From assembly GCA_937894165.1 (NCBI GenBank), contig CALCSX010000422.1, positions 1 through 11,633 of the forward strand: 11,633 nucleotides of DNA, in the 5' to 3' direction. Positions 1-5,286 of the stretch are shown here, piece by piece. A model generated the notes under the pieces. That model was not told where the DNA came from. It searched no databases and saw only the letters and a program-made list of their open reading frames with translations. Both the position numbers and the translations under genes were made by a program. The stretch's first letter is position 1. The number at the start of each line of letters is the position of its first letter. This stretch comes from an uncultured Saprospiraceae bacterium (GTDB lineage: Bacteria > Bacteroidota > Bacteroidia > Chitinophagales > Saprospiraceae).

Positions 1-86
1 TGGATACCACGGAAGAGTTCTTAGATTATATGAACGAGAACTATCCAAAAGCGCTTGACAGGCTGAAAGAAATTTGTGAAAAGTAA
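1..86 (+). CDS. 3' end of an unrecognised gene (partial)
   Basis: An open frame enters from the left edge (first full codon at base 3) and ends with TAA at 84-86. It gives 27 C-terminal residues beginning DTTEEFLDYMNENYPK and ending RLKEICEK. The stretch is charged, probably helical and typical of a soluble cytosolic protein tail. A hairpin follows 32 bases after the stop, which fits the end of a transcription unit. Too little is present to name a family, and I do not recognise it. Confidence 0.6.
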   Translation, partial: DTTEEFLDYMNENYPKALDRLKEICEK

Positions 87-118
87 ATTACAGATACATT
101 AACTTAAAGTAAAAAGGA

Positions 119-144
119 AAGCCGATTAATATTCAATTCGGCTT
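119..144 (+). terminator. Hairpin, probable terminator of the partial gene
   Basis: A 7-bp perfect stem AAGCCGA/TCGGCTT encloses a 12-base loop, shortly after the stop at 86. The bases that follow (AACCTTATCTTTG) are only partly T-rich, so an intrinsic terminator is likely but not textbook. It could equally act as a leader hairpin for the next gene. Confidence 0.45.
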
Positions 145-149
145 AACCT

Positions 150-157
150 TATCTTTG
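150..157 (+). promoter_or_regulatory. Bacteroidota-type -7 box for the methyltransferase gene
   Basis: TATCTTTG matches the Bacteroidota sigma-ABfr -7 consensus TAnnTTTG exactly. It lies 75 bases upstream of the ATG at 233 and just after the hairpin. No clear -33 TTTG is seen at the usual distance, because that position falls within the hairpin. The assignment rests on the -7 match and position only. Confidence 0.4.
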
Positions 158-232
158 TCCGATTTGATTTGATGGATATTTAATAATTATGAGACAAAAG
201 CGCAACCTTAATACGGAATGACATAATTCAAT

Positions 233-721
233 ATGAAAATACTTAGACATCTGTTCTCATTTATCCTTCCCGTCCTAGTGTTAATCATTGTTCCACTTAT
301 CTTAGAAAATGATTTTCGCGTCGGAGAGCTGTGGACCACTATTCCCGGTATTGGTCTTCTTGGTGTCGGGATGTTGATCATTATTAATACCATTGTCATG
401 TTCATAAAAAAAGGAAGAGGTACGCTCGCACCCTGGGATCCCACCCGGAATATAGTTACTGATGGGCTCTACGCTTATGTCCGCAATCCCATGATCCCGG
501 GCGTGTTAACAGTATTAGCTGGTGAATCCTTACTTTTTAGGTCTATAAACATTGCTTTTTGGTCTATCCTGTTTTTTCTATTCAATCATCTATATTTCAT
601 CTTCTCAGAAGAGCCGGGTTTGGCAAAAAGATTCGGTCAGGAATATCACGAATACAAACAAAATGCACCTCGGTGGATACCGAGATTAAAACTGTGGCAC
701 CCCGGAAATAAAAAGGCTTAA
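233..721 (+). CDS. Isoprenylcysteine carboxyl methyltransferase-like membrane protein
   Basis: This 162-residue integral membrane protein belongs to the ICMT/PEMT-like methyltransferase superfamily, whose members methylate small or lipid substrates using S-adenosylmethionine. Hydrophobic segments lie near residues 6-24, 34-58 and 104-124. The family signature is clear: GLYAYVRNPM at 78-87, the EE pair at 126-127, then RFGQEYHEY at 133-141 and PRWIPR at 146-151, which form the SAM-binding C-terminal part. The length is normal for the short bacterial members. The ATG at 233 is the first in-frame start. There is no evident Shine-Dalgarno sequence, as is common in Bacteroidota. The substrate cannot be told from sequence. 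True prenylcysteine methylation is unlikely in a bacterium, so the family name is only structural. The gene stands alone, 254 bases ahead of the Rid gene. Confidence 0.85.
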   Translation: MKILRHLFSFILPVLVLIIVPLILENDFRVGELWTTIPGIGLLGVGMLIIINTIVMFIKKGRGTLAPWDPTRNIVTDGLYAYVRNPMIPGVLTVLAGESLLFRSINIAFWSILFFLFNHLYFIFSEEPGLAKRFGQEYHEYKQNAPRWIPRLKLWHPGNKKA

Positions 722-975
722 GAAATCAGAACAAGCACGTAAATACACTAGATTATTGATGCCCATTTCAACAAATCATTTCCTTCAATTGTTTTTACAT
801 TTCATTCCCTTTTTGCGAATTATTAAAGGAAGAAATAAGTTAAAAACGGTGGAAGGTTCTGCGTAAAGAATGTAGTATTTAGTTCATTACAAGAGGGATT
901 GAAACTTTATTAGAAATAAGGTCAGCCTAATCAGGGGATAAAACCTCTGAATCCTTTAATGAAAATTCTTTCAAA
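722..975. other. Intergenic region, no convincing gene
   Basis: This AT-rich spacer lies between the methyltransferase and Rid genes. No TAnnTTTG box is found. A short imperfect hairpin (CAGGGG, loop ATAAAA, CCTCTG, with one G-T pair) lies about 25 bases before the Rid start and might affect the leader. A 35-codon ATG frame starts at 759, but it has nothing to support it. Confidence 0.5.
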
Positions 976-1386
976 ATGAAAAGCAAAAAAGAACATATAA
1001 ATCCTGAGGGACTTTTGAAAAGTGCCGCTTTTTCGCAAATCGTAACAACGCAAGGAAACGGCAAAACCATGTATATTGGAGGTCAAAATGCGGTTGACCA
1101 TAATTCCAAGCTTGTTGGGAAAAATGATATTGTATCCCAGACCGAACAGGTAATGAAAAATTTAGAAACCGCATTAAAAGCTTGTGGAGCTGATTTTGAA
1201 AATCTTGTCAAACTGGACATTGCCGTCGTTCAGGGACAAGATATTACAAAGGGTTTTGAGGCATCTCAGAAATTTTTAGGAAAAATTCCCAACCCACCCT
1301 TAGTTAAGACTCTTGTTGTCGCAGGGCTTGGACATCCCGACTGGCTTCTTGAAATAGATGCGATTGCATTTCTTCCTGACCAATAA
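976..1386 (+). CDS. Rid-family (RidA/YjgF/UK114-like) protein, Arg-less
   Basis: This 136-residue protein has the Rid fold. Family landmarks are the IGGQ strand near residues 34-37, the helix QVMKNLETALKACGADFENLVKLDI at roughly 58-82 (seen here in pieces typical of Rid proteins), and the C-terminal LLEIDAIAF with the conserved Glu at 126. RidA itself is a trimeric cytosolic enamine/imine deaminase that removes reactive 2-aminoacrylate. In RidA the catalytic Arg sits in a PARS-type motif. Here the matching stretch is PPLVKTLVVAG (107-117): a gapless alignment puts Val110 at the Arg position with Lys111 beside it. Arg-less members belong to other Rid subgroups whose activity is unknown or different, so deaminase activity should not be assumed. 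The start is the ATG preceded by TTCAAA. The next gene begins 10 bases downstream, suggesting co-transcription. Confidence 0.85.
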   Translation: MKSKKEHINPEGLLKSAAFSQIVTTQGNGKTMYIGGQNAVDHNSKLVGKNDIVSQTEQVMKNLETALKACGADFENLVKLDIAVVQGQDITKGFEASQKFLGKIPNPPLVKTLVVAGLGHPDWLLEIDAIAFLPDQ

Positions 1387-1396
1387 AAAAGAGAAA

Positions 1397-1816
1397 ATGG
1401 CAAAACCAATCGGAAAAACCAAAGACGTAGGTTTTCAATTCGGACTTCAGAAAACATTCCCCATCTCAGAAAAAAGGGCGTGGGAATTCATGTTTTCTGA
1501 CGAGGGACTGAAAATTTGGCTTGGCGACCTAAAAGATAAGCTTGAAATTAAAGAGGAAAATCAAACTAAAGATGGCATCATAGTCTTCATCCGTGTTCTT
1601 AAACCCAATTCACATATTCGTATGAATTGGAAAAAGAAAGATTGGGACAATAATTCGACGCTCCAGGTTCGGGTAATTGGTAAAAGTGAAAATAAAACCA
1701 CAATCAGTTTTCATCAAGAAAAACTGACAGATTCTAATCAAAGAGAAGAAATGAAGAGGTATTGGAATAAAAAAATGGACAAAATAAATAGTGAGATAGG
1801 AATAACAGGTCAATAA
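1397..1816 (+). CDS. SRPBCC / AHSA1-like domain protein
   Basis: This 139-residue protein has the look of the START/SRPBCC (AHSA1, Hsp90-ATPase-activator-homology-like) family. An N-terminal strand (FGLQKTFPISEKRAWEFMFS) leads to EGLKIWLGD near residues 36-44, then alternating beta strands, and a C-terminal amphipathic helix from about residue 108. I chose ATG 1397. The frame is open upstream to an ATG at 1358, but that start would place 13 extra residues inside the 3' end of the Rid gene, and the residues after 1397 fit the family start. A purine-rich AAGAGAAA precedes it. The 10-bp gap to the Rid stop implies an operon. Members bind hydrophobic ligands or act as stress proteins, and the specific role here is unknown. 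Confidence 0.75.
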   Translation: MAKPIGKTKDVGFQFGLQKTFPISEKRAWEFMFSDEGLKIWLGDLKDKLEIKEENQTKDGIIVFIRVLKPNSHIRMNWKKKDWDNNSTLQVRVIGKSENKTTISFHQEKLTDSNQREEMKRYWNKKMDKINSEIGITGQ

Positions 1817-1864
1817 CTTGAAGAAGCGAATAGCGAATTCACCCTCATCAAAAATATAGCTCTT

Positions 1865-1880
1865 ATTTCTAAAAAGAAAT
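1865..1880. other. AT-rich inverted repeat after the SRPBCC gene
   Basis: ATTTCT, loop AAAA, AGAAAT forms a perfect 6-bp stem, 48 bases after the SRPBCC stop. It could be a weak terminator or an end-of-message hairpin. No T tract follows it, so the role is uncertain. Confidence 0.25.
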
Positions 1881-1888
1881 CCCCCTCC

Positions 1889-1904
1889 TGACACAAGGCT
1901 GTCA
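1889..1904. promoter_or_regulatory. Inverted repeat upstream of the GyrI-like gene, possible operator
   Basis: TGACA-N6-TGTCA is a perfect 5-bp inverted repeat. It is flanked by TCC on the left and, after two extra bases, GGA on the right. It lies 11 bases before the -7 box of the next gene, in the -33 region, where a regulator could bind. Only the symmetry and position support this. Confidence 0.25.
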
Positions 1905-1915
1905 CCGGAATAATA

Positions 1916-1923
1916 TACTTTTG
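1916..1923 (+). promoter_or_regulatory. Bacteroidota-type -7 box for the GyrI-like gene
   Basis: TACTTTTG matches TAnnTTTG and ends 24 bases before the ATG at 1948, giving a short leader. A -33 TTTG is not evident. Confidence 0.45.
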
Positions 1924-1947
1924 AATTTTTAATCTATAACTACACTC

Positions 1948-2412
1948 ATGGAAAAGACTAAAATGGATAATTTCAGACTGATCGGCTTAAAATTAGAGCA
2001 CAAAACCACCAACGAAAACGGTCAGGCAGCTATTGATTGCGGTAATATGTGGCAGCGATTTGAAAAGGAAATGATTTTCCACCTTATTCCTGACAAGCTC
2101 GACTATGCCATTCACGCAGTTTATTACGATTACGACAAAGATGAAACAGCGCCATACGCCTATTTTATTGGCTGCAAAGTCTCTGACTCAGCCGAAATTC
2201 CCCCTAATTTGTCTGAATTACTCATTCCGGCACAGACATATCTAACAAGGACTGCCCGGGGAGTGATGCCCGCTTGCATCGCCGAAGAGTGGCAGAAAAT
2301 TTGGGCTAGCAAAATAGATCGGAAATTCGGCTTCGATTTTGAAATATATGACGAAAGAAGCATGGACTGGAGCAACGCTGAAGTAGATATTTTCCTATCG
2401 GTGAATGAATAA
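1948..2412 (+). CDS. GyrI-like / AraC-type effector-binding domain protein
   Basis: This 154-residue stand-alone protein has the GyrI-like (SHS2-module) small-molecule-binding fold also found C-terminal to AraC and MerR regulators. Family marks are the opening strand FRLIGLKLE (9-17), the aromatic helix around MWQRFEK (34-40), the YAYFIGCKV strand (70-78), the helix EEWQKIW (113-119), the FEIYDER loop and strand (131-137), and the closing EVDIFLS (145-151), whose acidic residue commonly contacts cationic ligands. There is no DNA-binding domain, so it is not itself a transcription factor. It may sequester or hydrolyse a toxic compound, or act as an accessory sensor. It is full length for the family. 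It has its own promoter-like box and is separated from the Rid operon. Confidence 0.85.
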   Translation: MEKTKMDNFRLIGLKLEHKTTNENGQAAIDCGNMWQRFEKEMIFHLIPDKLDYAIHAVYYDYDKDETAPYAYFIGCKVSDSAEIPPNLSELLIPAQTYLTRTARGVMPACIAEEWQKIWASKIDRKFGFDFEIYDERSMDWSNAEVDIFLSVNE

Positions 2413-2472
2413 AAAGGTTGGCTTCTGAGAATTCTCGAAATTCCAGAGCGAAAGTCTTTTATAGCTATGATG

Positions 2473-2567
2473 GGCCTACCCTTCGGGTCGCTACGTTCCA
2501 GGCTCGCTAATCGCTCGGTCCTGCGGACTTCCTGCGCAATGCTGGGAACCTTTCACATCGCTAGGCC
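2473..2567. repeat. GC-rich 95-bp structured element with GGCCTA/TAGGCC ends
   Basis: The block is much richer in G+C than its surroundings. It starts with GGCCTA and ends with the reverse complement TAGGCC. Inside are two short perfect hairpins, ACCC-TTC-GGGT (2478-2488) and GTCC-TGC-GGAC (2518-2528), three copies of TCGCTA (2488, 2504, 2558), and a TTCCAG/CTGGGAA pairing (2496 and 2542). It looks like a dispersed, RNA-structured intergenic repeat or a small non-autonomous element. No protein frame is evident. A structured ncRNA is an alternative. Confidence 0.5.
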
Positions 2568-2700
2568 GGGAGAGAGTGGGGTCAGGCGAGCGGATTGGTG
2601 AACACATGGTAAAATTTTAAAGAATCACGAAAAAGAAAGAAGTCTTCTTATATATATTGTCAATTTGGTCCGTTGAAAAAATCCATTAAAGATAACGTAG

Positions 2701-2720
2701 AGACGCACGGCCGTGCGTCT
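2701..2720. repeat. Perfect 20-bp palindrome
   Basis: AGACGCACGG is followed immediately by its exact reverse complement. The preceding GTAG is not mirrored on the right (AAAA instead of CTAC), so this may be the core of a longer palindrome with one arm lost. It resembles the dispersed 'GTAGAGACGC' type palindromes of some bacterial genomes, though I infer that from memory and not from a search. Confidence 0.55.
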
Positions 2721-2873
2721 AAAATGTGTCGAAAATTATAATTTTTTCCACGAGATTATACGGATTCGGATATGCTTGCAGCAAATTTTTAGATGCTAGA
2801 GATTGATCTAAAGAGTGAATTGAAATCCAAACAATTTAATCAAGAAATCCTAAAATAAAGGTTCTGACAATGT

Positions 2874-3000
2874 ACCGCAGAGGTCGCAGAGAAAATAATA
2901 CCAAAACGCCTTCCCCTTTCAACCGCCTTCACTCTATTTACGCAGTAAATAAACACCTCTTAGCGACCTTCGCGCCCTCCCTTGGCGTACCTTTGCGTTA
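2874..3000. repeat. Degenerate inverted-arm repeat
   Basis: The left arm ACCGCAGAGGTCGCAGAG (2874-2891) is similar to the reverse complement of the right arm at 2981-3000 (read as TAACGCAAAGGTACGCCAAG). Between them lie a perfect 7-bp hairpin TATTTAC-GCA-GTAAATA (2935-2951) and a CTTAGCGACCTT-type motif (2959-2970). A further relic of the same flavour, CCTTTAGCGTGAGACTTTG, lies at 3118-3136. Such 'accgcagaggacgcagag' stretches behave as dispersed intergenic repeats in many bacteria. The family assignment is inference. Confidence 0.4.
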
Positions 3001-3009
3001 AAAAAACTC

Positions 3010-3050
3010 GGTGAGTGAAACGAACCATTGTATGGTGGGTGAAATGAATC
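3010..3050. repeat. Two imperfect 17-bp direct repeats, 24-bp period
   Basis: GGTGAGTGAAACGAACC (3010-3026) recurs as GGTGGGTGAAATGAATC (3034-3050). Three bases differ, all transitions. Function is unknown, and the pair is possibly part of the neighbouring repeat debris. Confidence 0.35.
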
Positions 3051-3068
3051 TAATACCTTGCTTTGTAA

Positions 3069-3089
3069 CCCTTTTAGGTAAAAAAAGGG
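3069..3089. other. CCCTTTT/AAAAGGG hairpin
   Basis: A 7-bp perfect stem encloses a 7-base loop in the intergenic region. There is no gene end close by and no T tract after it, so it is recorded as structure only. Confidence 0.25.
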
Positions 3090-3149
3090 ATCCATAGCTT
3101 TAAAATATTAATTTGATCCTTTAGCGTGAGACTTTGTGGTTAAAAACAT

Positions 3150-3162
3150 ATGCCGCAGGCAT
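3150..3162. repeat. ATGCC-GCA-GGCAT palindrome (REP-like)
   Basis: A perfect 5-bp stem has a three-base loop, with a relic of the CTTTGTGGTTAAAAA type immediately to the left and ATCCAACGG to the right. Its layout (short stem, 3-base loop, purine-pyrimidine tail) parallels the palindrome at 11585-11601. Both may be REP-like dispersed palindromes. Confidence 0.35.
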
Positions 3163-3339
3163 CCAACGGTGTACTTATCCCATTTTTTCAACCTATTAAC
3201 TCTAAATTAATCCTCTTACATCCCTCGCATTTATTAATTTTTATTACCTTCAAGACAAATAATCCGGATGAATGCGAAAGGTGGGAGCCATTTCAGGATT
3301 ATTTCCTTTATAGCTTTGCAGAGGCCTCGTCTCAATGAC

Positions 3340-3379
3340 TTTGATTTTGGGAAGTAATTATCCTTGCATGTGTGTGCAA
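3340..3379 (+). promoter_or_regulatory. Possible promoter and operator of the sensor kinase
   Basis: TTTG at 3340-3343 and TATCCTTG at 3359-3366 resemble a -33/-7 pair, with one mismatch to TAnnTTTG and a 15-base gap, shorter than usual. The -7-like box runs straight into the inverted repeat TTGCA-N6-TGCAA (3364-3379), which could be a regulator site. This is weak evidence. Confidence 0.25.
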
Positions 3380-3451
3380 TGATTAAAAACATCCTACCAA
3401 AAACATCAATTTCCTTTTTCAAAAATGAAGTAATTAAGACATATTCATCCG

Positions 3452-5191
3452 ATGCAAAAAAATCAATATAGTGACCTTTTTCTCAACCAAACCAAAGACC
3501 GAATTTGGGTGATTGATCGCAATTTATTACTGGTTTATGCCAATAAAGCTTATCTCAACCTAATGAAGGACGTAACCGGTGAAGAAAAAGAGCTCAATAC
3601 TCCCATTCTAGTCGAAGGTTTCGAAGAGGGATATACGGAAAAATGGAAATCTTACTATCGTCGTGCGCTTTCAGGAGAGAATTTTGAAATCGAAGAACAT
3701 TTCTACAACTCAGTAACCAAATCATTTGAGTATGGTCATATTGCCCTTTCTCCAATCCATGATGAAAATGGCGAAATTCTGACTGTAGCCTGCCGCTCTA
3801 CAGATATCACCTCGGTCATTAAACAAAAAGATTATGCAAGCCGACTAATGGATGCATCTCTTGATGTTTTCTGTACCATTGACGAGGCGGGAAAATTTGT
3901 ATTTGTGAGCGCTGTCTCCGCTGACCATTGGGGCTACCCGCCTGATGAACTGATAGGTATGCCTTACAGGGATCTAATTATTGAAGAAGATAAAGAAATG
4001 ACAGATCTCGTGGCTGCTGAAATCATGGCCGGGAGAGAATTCAAATCTTTCTCTAACCGATTCCGCAAGAAAAATGGAGATATCGCCTATAATTTATGGT
4101 CAGCCCGCTGGAGCCACGATTCGAATTTGATGTACTGTGTTGCGAGAGATGAAAAGGAGAAAATCGAAGAAAAACACCGTCTAAAATTGCTCGAAAAAGT
4201 AATCAATAGCACTTCAGATCCGATTTTAATTACCGAAGCTGCACCGCAGGATTTACCCGGTCCAAGAATCGTTTTTGTCAATGAAGCTTTTACAAAAATG
4301 ACCGGATATACCGCTGAAGAAGTGATTGGGAAAAACCCTAGAATTCTGCAAGGTCCGGACTCAGATTATGAAGAATTAAAGAAGTTAGGTGAAAAAATGA
4401 GACGATGGGATTCTTCAGAGTTAACCGTTCTAAACTATACAAAATCAGGTGAACCATACTGGGTAAATTTCGCTGTTAGCCCTGTAGCCAATGAAAAAGG
4501 GTGGTATACACATTGGATTTCTGTACAAAGAGATGTTACAGAGCAGAAAAAACAGGAAGCAGAAAAAGAATTACTCAGTCAGATAAGCTTAAGTTTTAAC
4601 AATGAAGAGGAATTGATTCCGGCGGCCAACCTCCTATGCGAAAATCTATATTCCTTCGGCAAATTTGATTTGATAGAACTCTGGTGTCCCAATATTGAGC
4701 AAACACAGATAAAACTTATGGGTCGTAGCACCCGGAACCAAGCTTTCTATGAACATGAACCATCGGAATCCTCTTTTCAGAAAAATGAAGGTTTACAAGG
4801 ACAAGTTTGGGAAAAGGGTACACAGCTTCTATGGGATGAAAAACAAATCAATAAAGACTTCGTCAGGAAAAAAGGAGCTACGCAGGTTGGGCTGCAAGCT
4901 ATACTTGGAATTCCCTTGACATTTAACGATGAATTGGAGGGAGTTCTGTTGATTGGAACCAAGCGAAATCCGAAATATTTGGAAGAAAGCAGCTCGGTTT
5001 TAACTCGTCTGGAAAAATTTATTGGTTCGGAAATTCACAGGAAGAGACTAGAAAATGACCTTAGAAATGTGTTCGAAGCAATTCCTGAAATTCTTTGCAT
5101 CACTGACTTTGAAGGGCGTTTTTTAAAAATTAATTCTGCCGGATGTGCCCTCTTAGGATACTCCCCGGATGAAGTATTGTTCATTCCTTAG
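3452..5191 (+). CDS. Multi-PAS/GAF sensor histidine kinase, N-terminal part (frameshifted)
   Basis: These 579 residues form the sensory front of a giant soluble histidine kinase. Domains in order are PAS1 (about 5-125), PAS2 (128-243), PAS3 (246-366), GAF (376-533) and the first half of PAS4 (from 537). PAS domains end in the usual D-I/V-T motifs (TDIT 117-120, RDVT 360-363). PAS3 is LOV-like: it has GKNPRILQ (293-300), NYTKSG (328-333) and a Gln at 359, but Pro296 stands where photoactive LOV domains carry the flavin-bonding Cys. There are no transmembrane segments or signal peptide, so the protein is cytosolic. The frame ends prematurely at TAG 5189-5191 in the middle of PAS4 (after GYSPDEVLFIP). 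The other half of that PAS continues in the next frame, so this is the broken 5' part of a single gene and not a complete protein. ATG 3452 is used because the upstream ATG at 3425 stops after one codon. Confidence 0.85.
   Translation: MQKNQYSDLFLNQTKDRIWVIDRNLLLVYANKAYLNLMKDVTGEEKELNTPILVEGFEEGYTEKWKSYYRRALSGENFEIEEHFYNSVTKSFEYGHIALSPIHDENGEILTVACRSTDITSVIKQKDYASRLMDASLDVFCTIDEAGKFVFVSAVSADHWGYPPDELIGMPYRDLIIEEDKEMTDLVAAEIMAGREFKSFSNRFRKKNGDIAYNLWSARWSHDSNLMYCVARDEKEKIEEKHRLKLLEKVINSTSDPILITEAAPQDLPGPRIVFVNEAFTKMTGYTAEEVIGKNPRILQGPDSDYEELKKLGEKMRRWDSSELTVLNYTKSGEPYWVNFAVSPVANEKGWYTHWISVQRDVTEQKKQEAEKELLSQISLSFNNEEELIPAANLLCENLYSFGKFDLIELWCPNIEQTQIKLMGRSTRNQAFYEHEPSESSFQKNEGLQGQVWEKGTQLLWDEKQINKDFVRKKGATQVGLQAILGIPLTFNDELEGVLLIGTKRNPKYLEESSSVLTRLEKFIGSEIHRKRLENDLRNVFEAIPEILCITDFEGRFLKINSAGCALLGYSPDEVLFIP
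5173..5190 (+). other. Frameshift point in the sensor kinase gene
   Basis: Coding passes from the frame of 3452 to the frame of 5287 within these bases. The downstream frame has a TGA at 5170-5172, and the upstream frame stops at 5189. Restoring one base after TTC (5180-5182) would read ...DEVLFHSLEEFALEEDKG, a normal PAS helix, and give a 1,626-residue protein. No slippery heptamer is present, which argues against programmed frameshifting. A real one-base deletion or an assembly error remain. Confidence 0.75.
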
Positions 5192-5286
5192 AGGAATTTG
5201 CCCTTGAAGAAGATAAAGGTAAATTCGAACAAAAAATTAAGCTTGTTACAAAAGCGGCTTCGGTTTTTACTTTTGAAAATCGTTTT

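Larger units (their letters stand above)
2413..3451. other. Long intergenic region holding repeat debris
   Basis: About 1 kb between the GyrI-like gene and the sensor kinase has no convincing coding region. The two short open frames at 3150-3338 (+) and 3234-3422 (-) overlap each other and look random. The region contains several repeat-like or palindromic elements, listed separately, and the leader of the sensor kinase. The changing composition (a GC-rich block at 2470-2590 in AT-rich surroundings) suggests accumulated insertions of small repeats. Confidence 0.6.

Noticed and set aside
189..221. 10-residue leader peptide ahead of the methyltransferase gene
   Set aside because: It has no run of regulatory codons and no alternative hairpins after it. 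A short chance frame is the simpler reading.
759..866. 35-codon ATG frame between the methyltransferase and Rid genes
   Set aside because: There is no similarity to known small proteins that I recognise and no supporting signal. Chance is likely.
1358..1396. Upstream start for the SRPBCC protein
   Set aside because: It would place 13 extra residues inside the Rid coding end, and family members begin near the ATG at 1397.
3150..3338. 62-codon plus-strand frame
   Set aside because: It starts inside a palindromic repeat, has no family resemblance, and overlaps an equally random minus-strand frame.
3234..3422. 62-codon minus-strand frame before the kinase
   Set aside because: It overlaps the likely kinase leader, has random-looking composition, and shows no domain.
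5173..5191. Programmed -1 frameshift in the kinase
   Set aside because: There is no slippery heptamer and no downstream pseudoknot that I can see. A deletion or error is more likely.
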